Shown: positions 1-7,101, numbered from the stretch's first letter. The stretch: 14,348 nucleotides of DNA from CAYZJD01 sp964478455 (GCA_964478455.1 CAYZJD010000081.1:1-14348); one strand, 5' to 3'. Made by a program: numbers and translations. The notes: generated by a model not told the origin, from the sequence alone.

Positions 1-2
1 TC

Positions 3-1361
3 ACCAAGCTGTCCTACATCGTTGCCGCCGCGCTGTTCATCTTCTCCCTCCGGTGGATGAGCCACCCGGCCACCTCGCGCCGGGGCGTCGTCGCCGGTGA
101 GATCGGCATGCTGCTCGCCATCGCCGGCACCATGCTGCGCCCCGAGGTTCAGTCATACCAGTGGATCTGGGTCGCCTTCCTGATCGGCGCGGTGGTCGGA
201 GTGCCGCTGGCCTATCTGATGCCGATGACCGCGGTCCCCCAGCGGACCGCTCTCTCCCACGCCTTCGGCGCGCTCGCCGCCGGCCTCATCGGCACCGCCG
301 AATATTACAAGCACACGCCCGACACCGGCACGATGATCGCGCTGGTTCTCGAGATCCTCCTCGGCTTCCTCACCTTCACCGGCAGCCTCATGGCCTTCGG
401 CAAGCTCCAGGAGATCCTGCCCACGCGCCCGATCGTTTACAGGAACCAGAACTTCATCAACCTCTCGATCTTCGCCGGCGCGGCGATCCTCGGCGTTCTC
501 CTGATCATCCACCCCGAGAACCGCTTCCTGTTTCCGTGGTTCGCCGGCCTCTCGCTTCTGTTCGGCGTCCTGCTGATCGTCCCCATCGGCGGCGCGGACA
601 TGCCGACCGTCATCGCTCTGCTCAACTCCTATGCCGGCCTCTCCGCCAGCGCCATGGGCTTCGTGCTCGACAACAAGCTGCTCATCATCGCCGGCGCCCT
701 GGACGGCTCCTCCGGCTTTATCCTTTCCGTGATCATGTGCCGGGCGATGAACCGCTCCTTCACCAACGTCCTGTTCGGCGCCTTCGGCCAGTTGCAGATC
801 AAACCGGGCCAGGTCGAGAAGCGCAACGTCCGCTCCGCCTCTGCCGAGGAGGCCGCCCAGATCCTCGATTCGGCCGGCATGGTCATCGTCGTCCCGGGTT
901 ACGGTCTCGCCGTTGCCCAGGCCCAGCACAAGATCCGCGAACTATACGATCTATTGACGAAAAAGGGCGTTGACGTTCGCTTCGCCATCCATCCCGTCGC
1001 CGGCCGCATGCCCGGCCACATGAACGTGCTGCTCGCCGAGGCAGAAATTCCCTACGACCGGCTGTTCGAGATGGACGAGATCAACGGCGACTTCCCCCAG
1101 GCCGACGTCGCCCTCGTCATCGGCGCCAACGACGTCACCAACCCCGCTGCCCGCCACGACAAGTCCAGCCCCATCTACGGCATGCCGATCCTGGACACCG
1201 ACCGCGCCCGCACCGTCATGGTTATCAAGCGCAGCATGAACCCCGGCTTCGCCGGCATCGACAACGAGCTTTACTACATGGACCGCACGCTGATGCTGTT
1301 CGGCGACGCCAAGGCCTTCGTGTCGAACATCGTCAAGGAGTTGCAGAGCCAAAACCGGTGA
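3..1361 (+). CDS. pntB: NAD(P) transhydrogenase subunit beta (5'-truncated)
   Basis: PntB forms the membrane (dII) and NADP(H)-binding (dIII) parts of the proton-pumping transhydrogenase that moves hydride between NADH and NADP+ in the cytoplasmic membrane. The reading frame is open from base 3, so the ATG at 57 is internal. The 18 upstream codons (TKLSYIVAAALFIFSLRW) match the usual PntB N-terminus, and the 452 visible residues against about 460 for the family mean only a few codons are missing. The first 250 or so residues are a series of hydrophobic helices. dIII is unmistakable: GYGLAVAQAQ nucleotide-binding loop near residues 298-307, then HPVAGRMPGHMNVLLAEA, DEIN, IGANDVTNPAA and KRSMNPGFAGIDNELYY. 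pntA is expected just upstream, outside the window. The next gene is on the opposite strand, so pntB ends its transcription unit. Confidence 0.97.
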   Translation, partial: TKLSYIVAAALFIFSLRWMSHPATSRRGVVAGEIGMLLAIAGTMLRPEVQSYQWIWVAFLIGAVVGVPLAYLMPMTAVPQRTALSHAFGALAAGLIGTAEYYKHTPDTGTMIALVLEILLGFLTFTGSLMAFGKLQEILPTRPIVYRNQNFINLSIFAGAAILGVLLIIHPENRFLFPWFAGLSLLFGVLLIVPIGGADMPTVIALLNSYAGLSASAMGFVLDNKLLIIAGALDGSSGFILSVIMCRAMNRSFTNVLFGAFGQLQIKPGQVEKRNVRSASAEEAAQILDSAGMVIVVPGYGLAVAQAQHKIRELYDLLTKKGVDVRFAIHPVAGRMPGHMNVLLAEAEIPYDRLFEMDEINGDFPQADVALVIGANDVTNPAARHDKSSPIYGMPILDTDRARTVMVIKRSMNPGFAGIDNELYYMDRTLMLFGDAKAFVSNIVKELQSQNR

Positions 1362-1434
1362 CAGGCTACGCAATCCCCGATTTCCGCCGGAACCTGCTTC
1401 TCAGCTCGGCCTCGCGATGATCCGCCGTGCTGAG

Positions 1435-1830
1435 TCACCCGGACGCGGCCGCTTCGACGTCGGTCTGCCTGAAATCCTCACCCTTGAACAGCAGCGGTTC
1501 ATCCGCGGCTTTCGCCAGCGCGTACGCCAAGCAATCGCCGAAATTCAGCGCCGCCGGGTGCCGCCCCTTCCCATAGTCACGATACGCCTGCCGGGCGATC
1601 TGCGCCTGCTCCAATGTCACCGGCTCGATCACGATGCCTGACCGGCGGAAGAAGCGGTCGAACTCCCGGCTTGCCACCGCATCTCCCCGGTTGTCGATCA
1701 CCAGTGCTGCTTCAAGATAGTTCGCTGCCGACATGCGGCAGGCCGCCGCCTCTTCGATCTGGCGCGCGAACTGTTGCGCGTCCTCTTCCACAAGCAGAAC
1801 CGCCAGCACCGCCGACGTGTCGATCACCAT
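1435..1830 (-). CDS. vapC: VapC-type PIN-domain toxin
   Basis: A 131-residue PIN-domain protein, the usual size for a VapC toxin, a Mg2+-dependent RNase normally held inactive by its antitoxin. The acidic metal-binding set is visible: Asp4 in VIDTSAVL, Glu40 in ANYLEAA, Asp99 in NFGDCLAYALA and Asp119 in KGEDF. The NFGDC...LLFKGEDF ending is typical of the Rv0623/VapB-linked VapC subgroup. The ATG at 1830 has GGTGG seven bases upstream. The gene lies 19 bp behind its antitoxin on the same strand, so the two are almost certainly co-transcribed. Target RNA cannot be read from sequence; most studied VapCs cut tRNA or rRNA. No truncation or missing active-site residue is seen. Confidence 0.93.
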   Translation of the reverse strand: MVIDTSAVLAVLLVEEDAQQFARQIEEAAACRMSAANYLEAALVIDNRGDAVASREFDRFFRRSGIVIEPVTLEQAQIARQAYRDYGKGRHPAALNFGDCLAYALAKAADEPLLFKGEDFRQTDVEAAASG

Positions 1831-1849
1831 GTCGCAGCCACCCAGGCCG

Positions 1850-2107
1850 CTAACGCGGCAGGCCCTCGTTGTCGTAAAGCAGAGCCGCGTGATCGCCCGA
1901 CGAGACGGGTCCCGTTACATGGGCTGCGCATCGCCGCCCGATTTCCATCAATTGAGCTCCAAGACCCTTTCTGCTCCGGCTGCGGCGCTCCCGGTCGAGC
2001 TGCTCCCGGAGAGCCTCCGTCACCGCCTTCGTAACCGATACTCCCCTCATCCTTGCCAGCTCCGCCGCCAGCCGGTGCGCCTCGCTGTTCTTGATGTTTA
2101 GAGCCAT
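1850..2107 (-). CDS. vapB: VapB-type antitoxin (Rv0623-like transcription factor)
   Basis: An 85-residue protein starting MALNIKNSEAHRLAAELA, followed by GVSVTKAVTEALREQL. This is the N-terminal pattern of the Rv0623-like VapB antitoxin family (PSK_trans_fac), with a DNA-binding beta strand and helices followed by a toxin-wrapping C-terminal tail. It should neutralise the PIN toxin encoded 19 bp downstream and repress its own promoter. The ATG at 2107 is preceded by AGGTGG (2112-2117) at five bases, a good ribosome-binding site. The inverted repeat at 2118-2146 directly upstream fits autoregulation. Identification rests on the family N-terminus plus the adjacent PIN gene. Confidence 0.9.
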   Translation of the reverse strand: MALNIKNSEAHRLAAELARMRGVSVTKAVTEALREQLDRERRSRSRKGLGAQLMEIGRRCAAHVTGPVSSGDHAALLYDNEGLPR

Positions 2108-2117
2108 AGTTCCACCT

Positions 2118-2146
2118 TGGTAGATCGTCCTTCTACTATTCTACCA
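2118..2146 (-). promoter_or_regulatory. Candidate vapBC operator/promoter (inverted repeat)
   Basis: TGGTAGA at 2118-2124 is matched by its exact complement TCTACCA at 2140-2146. A further TCTACTA lies at 2132-2138, giving a second arm pair (GTAGA at 2120-2124, TCTAC at 2132-2136) spaced by seven bases. The outer arms are 22 bp apart start to start, about two helical turns, which suits a dimeric VapB. On the minus strand TAGAAT (2143-2138) resembles a -10 box within the repeat, but no clear -35 box was seen. The element sits just before the vapB ribosome-binding site. Operator function is inferred. Confidence 0.5.
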
Positions 2147-2196
2147 CCAACCTGAAACCTGCACCCCCAACCAGCTCCCTGATTTCCTCAAAAGCC

Positions 2197-3099
2197 TTAG
2201 CTCGGCCGCCCCGCGATCCGCCGGACCAGCTCAGCGTTCTCCCCTACCTCGTCCTTGAACCGCGGATACATCCCCACGATCACCGCGTCGGTCGGCTTGA
2301 TGTTGTCGAAGGCGAACCGGAAGGCCTTCTCGAGTTTCTCCGGCGTTTCCGCCAGCCTGCCCGCCGCCAGGATCTTGAACGCCAGGCACGGCCTCTTCGT
2401 CTGCCGGATCACCCGCACCATCCGCTCAGGGTCCTTCTCCAGGAACACGTAGCCCAGCGGCAGCTCCCCGAGCATCTTCCGCAGCTCGTCCTCGGTCCGG
2501 CTGAACTGGTAGAAGCACGTCATGTAATAGTCGAGGTCCCAGTTCTTCTCCTCGGCGTATTCGACCACCTCCGGGCGGTGCGTCGACAGTCCCACCAGCA
2601 CCCCGCTGTCCCGCACCCGCTTGAGGAACTCTTCCACCTTGTGCATCTCGCCGTTGCGGAACCTCTCGTCGGTCACGCCTCCGTGATGCACAATCCCCAC
2701 CGGCCTCAGCTTTGCCACCTGCGCAATCAGCTCCGGCCTGTCCTTCATCGGGCCGCCGCCGAGCAGCATCCACTGGATGTCGCCGCCCTCGTCCTGATAT
2801 CGCTTCAGCTCCGCCATCGCCCGCTCGCGGTAGCTGAACTGGAAGGTGTTGATCCCTGCTTCCTGCGACCGCCGCAGTACCTTACACACGTTCTCCGGCG
2901 TGGACCATTCCCTCATGTGCTCGCTCAAGCTCGCGAGCGCGTAACAGTAACCGTTGAAGGGATTCGATCCCACGATGAGCCGCGTGATCTCGTACTTGCC
3001 AAGCCTCACCGTCGGCAGCAGCGGCGTGCCGGCGCCCTTGGCCCACTCCAACGCCAACCCCGTTGCCGCTTGAAGTACACTCCTCCGCGACCTAAGCAT
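2197..3099 (-). CDS. Aldo/keto-reductase-like TIM-barrel protein, twin-arginine leader (paralog 2)
   Basis: A 300-residue protein very similar to the gene just upstream on this strand from about residue 28 onward. The N-terminus has SRRSVLQ (residues 4-10), a twin-arginine pattern, but the following stretch (AATGLALEWAKGAG) is only weakly hydrophobic, so export may be poor or lost. The mature part begins with a LGKYEITRLIVGSNPFNG segment like the first strand of aldo/keto reductases. Paralog-conserved blocks include VGIVHHGGVTDERFR (134-148), FLKRVRDSGV, KNWDLDYYMTCFY, PCLAFKILAAGRL and DAVIVGMYPR. I do not see the usual Asp-Tyr-Lys-His tetrad of true aldo/keto reductases, so the substrate and even redox activity are unknown. 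The start at 3099 follows AGAGG eight bases upstream, supplied by the 8-bp repeat at 3100-3123. Probably co-transcribed with paralog 1, 31 bp upstream. Confidence 0.75.
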   Translation of the reverse strand: MLRSRRSVLQAATGLALEWAKGAGTPLLPTVRLGKYEITRLIVGSNPFNGYCYALASLSEHMREWSTPENVCKVLRRSQEAGINTFQFSYRERAMAELKRYQDEGGDIQWMLLGGGPMKDRPELIAQVAKLRPVGIVHHGGVTDERFRNGEMHKVEEFLKRVRDSGVLVGLSTHRPEVVEYAEEKNWDLDYYMTCFYQFSRTEDELRKMLGELPLGYVFLEKDPERMVRVIRQTKRPCLAFKILAAGRLAETPEKLEKAFRFAFDNIKPTDAVIVGMYPRFKDEVGENAELVRRIAGRPS

Positions 3100-3123
3100 C
3101 TCTGTGTCCTCTGCGCCTCTGCG
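3100..3123 (-). repeat. Three tandem 8-bp units abutting the start codon
   Basis: Read on the minus strand, positions 3123-3100 are CGCAGAGG, CGCAGAGG, then ACACAGAG, with no gap, and the ATG at 3099 follows at once. The AGAGG of the middle unit sits eight bases before the ATG and can act as the Shine-Dalgarno. Similar (C/A)GCAGAG-type octamer or nonamer tandem repeats recur between genes in several environmental phyla as I recall. No second copy was noticed in this window. Confidence 0.6.
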
Positions 3124-3130
3124 GTTTTCC

Positions 3131-4060
3131 CTAGCTCGGCTTCGCGCCGAAGCGCCTCGTTAGATCCGCGTTCTCTTTGGCCTCGTCTTTGTACCTCGGG
3201 TACATCCCCACAATCACCGCATCGCTCGGCTTGATGTTATCGAAGGCGAACCGGAACACCTTCTCCACCTCCTCCGGCGTGTTCGTCAGACGCCCCGCCG
3301 CCAGGATCTTGAAGGCCAGGCACGGTTTCTTCGTCTGCCGGATTCGCCGGCACATGTTTTCCGGATCGTCCTCCAGGAACACCTCTCCCAGGGGCAGCTT
3401 TCCGCCGCATTCCTTCCGCGTCTCTTCCGGCGTCCGGCTGATCTTGTAGAAGCACGTCATGTAAAAGTCGAGGTCCCAGTTCTTCGACTCCACGTACTCC
3501 ATCACCAGCGGATTGTGCATCGACAGGCCCACCATCACACCCGAGTCTCGCACCCGCTTCAGGAACTCGTGAACCTTGTACATTTCAGCCGTTCGGAACC
3601 GCTCGTCGGTCACCCCGCCGTGATGCACGATCCCGATCGGCTTCATCCTGGCCACCTCCGGGATCAACGCGTAGTTCCGCTTCAGTTCCCCCTCGCTCAA
3701 CACCACGAATTGGAGCTTGCCTCCCTCCTGGTGGTGCCGCCGGATCGCACCCAGGGTCTGCGGGCTGTAGTGGAACTGCCACGTGTTGACCCCGTTTTGC
3801 TCGCAGCTCTTCAGCGTCCCCAGCACGCGGTCCTCGTTCATCCACTCCCGCATATGCACGTCGAACAGCTTGTTGAAGTGCGAGTAACCCCCGAACGGGT
3901 TCGCCCCAACGATCAGCCTCGAGACGTCGTGGCTGCCCAGCCGGATCGTGGGCAGCGCCCCGGGAGCGGCCTCTTGACCGGCGGTCGAGTTACGTGGCAG
4001 CGCCAGTCCGCCGGCCAGGCCGGCGGCTGAGCGCAGAAGGTGACGGCGTGACGTTGCCAT
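3131..4060 (-). CDS. Aldo/keto-reductase-like TIM-barrel protein with Tat signal (paralog 1)
   Basis: A 309-residue protein. The start chosen is the ATG at 4060, not the upstream ATG at 4102, because AGGAGG (4076-4071) lies ten bases before it. The protein then opens with a textbook Tat leader, TSRRHLLRSAAGLAGGLALP (residues 3-22), so export to the periplasm is likely. The mature part begins LPTIRLGSHDVSRLIVGANP, like the first strand of an aldo/keto reductase barrel. GIVHHGGVTDERFR (143-156), LKRVRDSG, NWDLDFYMTCFY and CLAFKILAAGRL are shared with the neighbouring paralog. The absolutely conserved HHGG suggests a metal or substrate site, but I cannot identify the canonical aldo/keto reductase tetrad. 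It heads a two-gene unit with its paralog 31 bp downstream. Substrate unknown; a sugar or related carbonyl compound is only a guess. Confidence 0.8.
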   Translation of the reverse strand: MATSRRHLLRSAAGLAGGLALPRNSTAGQEAAPGALPTIRLGSHDVSRLIVGANPFGGYSHFNKLFDVHMREWMNEDRVLGTLKSCEQNGVNTWQFHYSPQTLGAIRRHHQEGGKLQFVVLSEGELKRNYALIPEVARMKPIGIVHHGGVTDERFRTAEMYKVHEFLKRVRDSGVMVGLSMHNPLVMEYVESKNWDLDFYMTCFYKISRTPEETRKECGGKLPLGEVFLEDDPENMCRRIRQTKKPCLAFKILAAGRLTNTPEEVEKVFRFAFDNIKPSDAVIVGMYPRYKDEAKENADLTRRFGAKPS

Positions 4061-4122
4061 GGCGTCTGAACCTCCTGTCGGACTTTCAGGTCCGCTAGTC
4101 ACTGTTCATTCTACACGAGACC

Positions 4123-4141
4123 TTGCTCTTTTCCTGAGCAA
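4123..4141. promoter_or_regulatory. Inverted repeat in the divergent intergenic region
   Basis: TTGCTC (4123-4128) and GAGCAA (4136-4141) are perfect complements separated by seven bases. The repeat lies between the divergent Tat-protein and membrane-protein genes, 34 bp upstream of the -35 box at 4175. It could be an operator for the winged-helix regulator at 4866-5195 or a chance hairpin. A TAGAAT on the minus strand (4113-4108) may be the -10 box of the leftward gene. Confidence 0.35.
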
Positions 4142-4174
4142 TTGTTGGGCCGAGCCCGTCAACTCCGCAGCCTC

Positions 4175-4203
4175 TTGACACGCCAACTAGTCTGTGTTAC
4201 AAA
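4175..4203 (+). promoter_or_regulatory. Sigma-70-like promoter of the membrane protein/regulator operon
   Basis: TTGACA (4175-4180, perfect consensus) and TACAAA (4198-4203, four of six) are separated by exactly 17 bases. Transcription would begin near 4210, which argues against a translation start at the ATG at 4142 and supports the ATG at 4247. Confidence 0.6.
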
Positions 4204-4246
4204 CAAGAGTGTGGTGCAAATACCCGTCGCACCCAAAAAACACCCC

Positions 4247-4879
4247 ATGCTCAAGCCCCAAGACCTCTCCGCCCCGTTTCAAGAAAGCGCCTATCGCTAC
4301 TCCTTCCAGGACGGCCTCACCGACCTCGCCCTCGGCCTCTTCCTCACCCTCTACGCCGGCGCGTTGCGCGTCGGCTCTGTCTCCCCCGTCCTCGTGCTTC
4401 TCCTGCTCGCCTTCGGAATCGTCCCCGCCCTGCGCGCCTTGCAGCGTCGCATCACCCATCCGCGCATCGGCTACGCGGAGCCCGTCCAGGAGAAACTAAC
4501 GATCCTCATTCGTGGCATGGCTTGCTATGCCGCTATCGTGACCGTCGCTCTGTTTGCCGGATTGCGAATCCTGGCCGGCCGCTTCGACGCCGCCATCATT
4601 TACCAGTCAACTCCGGCCCTGGCCGCCGTCCTCATGGCCGGTGGATTTCACTACGTCACCGTGCGAACAGGCCTCCGCCGGTTCCAGTTCCTGAACATCG
4701 TCTCGCTTGCCGGCGGGCTCTTCTTCTCCGTTCTACGCTTCGAAGGAAAACTGGGCAACCTCGCGGCATTCCTCCTCTGCCTGGGCGCGCTGTTCATGGT
4801 CACGGGACTCGTGGTTCTCCTGCGTTTCCTGCGTAACAACCCGTTACGTTCCAAGGAGGCGGCCGATGCCCGGCAATGA
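4247..4879 (+). CDS. Six-helix integral membrane protein of unknown function
   Basis: The frame is open from 4142, but the promoter at 4175-4203 lies inside that extension, so the start is taken as ATG 4247 (210 residues). GTG at 4211 or 4214 is possible, and no strong ribosome-binding site is seen for any of them. A soluble N-terminus ending in ESAYRYSFQDGLTDLALG leads into about six hydrophobic helices, near residues 27-41, 45-62, 90-107, 117-135, 147-162 and 168-190. The tail is basic and polar. I do not recognise an enzymatic motif. Its last 14 bases overlap the start of a winged-helix regulator, so the two are translationally coupled. The pairing suggests that the membrane protein either senses something for, or is controlled by, that regulator. 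This is inference from context. Confidence 0.75.
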   Translation: MLKPQDLSAPFQESAYRYSFQDGLTDLALGLFLTLYAGALRVGSVSPVLVLLLLAFGIVPALRALQRRITHPRIGYAEPVQEKLTILIRGMACYAAIVTVALFAGLRILAGRFDAAIIYQSTPALAAVLMAGGFHYVTVRTGLRRFQFLNIVSLAGGLFFSVLRFEGKLGNLAAFLLCLGALFMVTGLVVLLRFLRNNPLRSKEAADARQ

Positions 4880-5195
4880 CAATGGAAGCGGCTGGCTGGG
4901 ATCACTGGCGGCCCTCGACCGGATCGTTCACGAGCCGGGGCGCCTTGCGATCCTGGCCCATTTGTCCGTGGTCGTGAAGGCGGATTTCCTCTACATCCAG
5001 CGGCAGACCGGAATGACCGGTGGGAATCTCTCCTCGCACATTGCGAAGCTCGAAGAGGCCCGCTATATCGCCGTTGAGAAAACCTTCGAGGGCAAGATCC
5101 CGCGAACGCTTCTCCGCCTCACCGACAGAGGCCGCGACGCCTTCCGCTCGTACCGGCAGGCGATCATCCATGCTCTGACCGGCCTGCCGGAGTAG
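4866..5195 (+). CDS. Winged-helix transcriptional regulator (HTH_34/MarR-like)
   Basis: A 109-residue winged-helix DNA-binding protein. The start at 4866 is fixed by AAGGAGG (4853-4859) six bases upstream; the open frame further left is only a shadow of the membrane-protein gene. The order is helix (ALDRIVHEPGRLAILAHL), then the recognition region TGMTGGNLSSHIAKLEEA, then the wing, where FEGKIPRTLLRLTDRGR is the hallmark of the small PadR/MarR-related HTH_34 family. No separate ligand domain is present. It overlaps the preceding membrane-protein gene by 14 bp. Likely regulates its own operon; the inverted repeat at 4123-4141 is a candidate site. The family call is strong, the target inferred. 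Confidence 0.88.
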   Translation: MPGNDNGSGWLGSLAALDRIVHEPGRLAILAHLSVVVKADFLYIQRQTGMTGGNLSSHIAKLEEARYIAVEKTFEGKIPRTLLRLTDRGRDAFRSYRQAIIHALTGLPE

Positions 5196-5359
5196 CCGGG
5201 CGGTCCTTGCGGCGCAGCCCTGCCTCTGGACACTTCCGGGTACACAGCCTCCTCGGTGGGGCGGGCCGCCAGGCCTGCAATCCCGGCGGTCGCGCCGGCA
5301 GGACTGCCTGGCGTGGCGCGCAACACTGCACGCTCCACACCCACCCAGGCTCCAGCCCG

Positions 5360-6298
5360 CTACTGGATCACCAGCGGCCCCTCGGTCGTGAACGTCAGCA
5401 CCGTCTCCGACGGGATCCGCACCCGCTGGCCCTTGGTGAACACCTGCGAGCCCGCGCCGGCCGCCGCCCCCGCGCCGGCGCCGATGGCCGCGCCTTTGCC
5501 ACCGCCCGCAATCGCGCCGATCACCGCGCCAATCGCACCCACCGCCGCGGCGCGTTTCGCGGTTCCGGCCGTCCTCGAGCTGCTTTCCTGCGTGACCGAG
5601 ATCGTGTTCACGGCAACGTCCTTGCCACGAATTTTCACCGAAGCGAGCGCCACTGTAAGTTCCGCTTTGCCGGTCAGCCTGCCGGATTCCTTCTCTGCCG
5701 CCAGCTTCACCCTCGCGTCCGCCCCCTTCGGCGCGACTTCCTCACTCCCCACCACGATCGGCTCGTCCAGGCTCGCCTGGAACTCGTCCCCTTCCTTACT
5801 GACCTCCGAATCGATTTCATCGATCATCCGCACCACGATCCGGCTCCCGGCCGGAATCTCCACCCGCGGCCCTTTGCTGACCAGGGCCGCCAGGATCCGT
5901 TCGCTCACGCCCGCCTTCTTCAGCTCGATGATCTGCGACGTGTCCACGCGCGACCCCGCCGGCTGCCGGTCGAGCAGGTCCAGGATGAACTTCTCGCTGA
6001 AGCCCGCCCGCACCAGCCGTACCAGCCCCTCGTTGTCCATCGGCTCCTTCGGCGGATGCTTTTTGACGACCGCCGCCAGAATCCCTTCGCTGACGCCCGC
6101 GCCCTTCATCTCCGCCAGGCGCAGCGGCTCCGTCACGAACTGCGTGGTCGGCTGCTGCTGGATCAGGTTCACGATGAACTCTTCGCTCAGCCCGCTCTTG
6201 GCCAGCTTCACCACATCCTCATTCGTCAACACGCTCTGTGCGTACAGCGCAACACTCAGACCAAGGCAAAGCACGCCCGAAATCATCTGCTTTCTCAT
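5360..6298 (-). CDS. Secreted protein with duplicated helical repeats, beta domain and glycine zipper
   Basis: A 312-residue exported protein. The start is the ATG at 6298, just after a GGAGGAGGAGAGG purine run, and it opens with a signal peptide (MRKQMISGVLCLGLSVALYA, cut near AQS). Residues 23-80 and 87-142 are an internal duplication; each copy has LTNEDVVKLAKSGLSEEFI- or KGAGVSEGILAAV-like short helical hairpins. Next comes a beta-rich domain (about 145-230), beginning VEIPAGSRIVVRMIDEIDSE and containing PKGADARVKL, reminiscent of TrbI/VirB10-type barrel segments. A glycine zipper rich in GAIGAVIGAIAGG (about 231-263) precedes the closing strand VFTKGQRVRIPSETVLTF. An envelope-anchored role is likely, perhaps membrane insertion by the zipper. 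It is divergent from an outer-membrane barrel gene. Exact function unknown. Confidence 0.78.
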   Translation of the reverse strand: MRKQMISGVLCLGLSVALYAQSVLTNEDVVKLAKSGLSEEFIVNLIQQQPTTQFVTEPLRLAEMKGAGVSEGILAAVVKKHPPKEPMDNEGLVRLVRAGFSEKFILDLLDRQPAGSRVDTSQIIELKKAGVSERILAALVSKGPRVEIPAGSRIVVRMIDEIDSEVSKEGDEFQASLDEPIVVGSEEVAPKGADARVKLAAEKESGRLTGKAELTVALASVKIRGKDVAVNTISVTQESSSRTAGTAKRAAAVGAIGAVIGAIAGGGKGAAIGAGAGAAAGAGSQVFTKGQRVRIPSETVLTFTTEGPLVIQ

Positions 6299-6326
6299 GT
6301 TCGCCTCTCCTCCTCCTTCCAGAGTA

Positions 6327-6342
6327 CTACCGAAACCGGTAG
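6327..6342. promoter_or_regulatory. 16-bp palindrome between divergent envelope genes
   Basis: CTACCG (6327-6332) and CGGTAG (6337-6342) are perfect complements around AAAC. The element is 28 bp upstream of the leftward ATG at 6298 and 127 bp upstream of the rightward ATG at 6469. It may be an operator or a 5'-leader hairpin of the leftward gene. No convincing -35/-10 pair was found beside it. Confidence 0.4.
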
Positions 6343-6468
6343 GATAAGACTCCCCTTGTCCCCCACGCTCCGCCCTTCCCGTTGCACAATAGAGGTTTGC
6401 CCGCCGGAGCCCTTTCTTCCGGCGGAACACCGCGGCGCACTTCGGCCGCTACTTCCAGAGATCTGAGA

Positions 6469-7101
6469 ATGAAGCGCTTCCTGTTGCTTTCTCTTTTTGT
6501 GCCGGCGTCCTCGGGCGTCTTGTCCGCCCAGAAGTATGAAATCTCGCCCGTCTTCGGTTGGTTCCGTCCCAGCACCGCAGTGCTCGGCTCGCTTGACGAG
6601 ACCAACCCCAAGGACGACGACACCCGGATGAAGCCCGACACCGGCTACGGCGTTCGCCTGACGCTCAACACCCCGGGCTACTACGGCTTCGAGCTAGCCT
6701 ATCTCCGCAGCCGCGCTCGCTTGCAGGCCAAGGTCCGTCCCGAAACCGGCGGCGAGATCCTGCGCGAGGACCGCATCCAGAACTGGACCGGCTCCCTCAA
6801 CTTCCTCGCCTACATGATGCCGGCCCGCGAACGCTTCCGCCCTTTCATGACCGCCGGCTTTCAGGTCCTGGACTACGGCCGGCCGGACATTCCCGAGTGG
6901 ACGCGCCGCAACGCCCGCACTTTCGGCTTCAATTACGGCGGCGGCATCAAGATCCAGCTCGCGCCCCACCTCCAGTTGCGCCTGGACGCCCGCGACTTCA
7001 TCGGCGGGAAGCCCTACGACCTTAGCTTCGAGGAGTTCGGCAAGCTCGGCGGCCGCTTCCGCCATTTCGAGGGAACCGCCGGCATCGGCATCACATTCTG
7101 A
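6469..7101 (+). CDS. Outer-membrane beta-barrel protein
   Basis: A 210-residue exported protein. The frame is open from 6382, but the signal peptide starts at the ATG at 6469 (MKRFLLLSLFVPASSGVLSA, cut before QKYEIS), so that start is used; only a weak AGAGA-type ribosome-binding site precedes it. The mature part alternates polar and aromatic residues in strands such as YGVRLTLNTPGYYGFELAYL, SLNFLAYM, RPFMTAGFQVLDYG and FNYGGGIKIQLAPHLQLRLD. It ends GTAGIGITF with a C-terminal Phe, the usual signal for outer-membrane assembly by the BAM machinery. The size and layout fit the eight-strand OmpA/OmpW-like barrel group (OMP_b-brl). It implies a Gram-negative envelope. It is transcribed divergently from the glycine-zipper protein. 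Confidence 0.82.
   Translation: MKRFLLLSLFVPASSGVLSAQKYEISPVFGWFRPSTAVLGSLDETNPKDDDTRMKPDTGYGVRLTLNTPGYYGFELAYLRSRARLQAKVRPETGGEILREDRIQNWTGSLNFLAYMMPARERFRPFMTAGFQVLDYGRPDIPEWTRRNARTFGFNYGGGIKIQLAPHLQLRLDARDFIGGKPYDLSFEEFGKLGGRFRHFEGTAGIGITF

Noticed and set aside
153..929. Long minus-strand open frame antisense to pntB, and a 270-codon plus-strand frame at 161-973
   Set aside because: Both are out-of-frame shadows in GC-rich coding DNA, with low-complexity Arg/Pro/Gly/Asp composition. The pntB frame carries strong family motifs throughout.
4102..4142. Upstream starts at 4102 (Tat protein) and 4142 (membrane protein)
   Set aside because: The 4102 start would bury the Tat leader behind 14 extra residues and lacks the AGGAGG that serves 4060. 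The 4142 start lies upstream of the promoter at 4175-4203.
5207..6466. 419- and 363-codon plus-strand frames opposite the glycine-zipper gene
   Set aside because: Arg/Pro/Ser-rich translation without domains. The minus frame has a signal peptide, a good ribosome-binding site and internal repeats.
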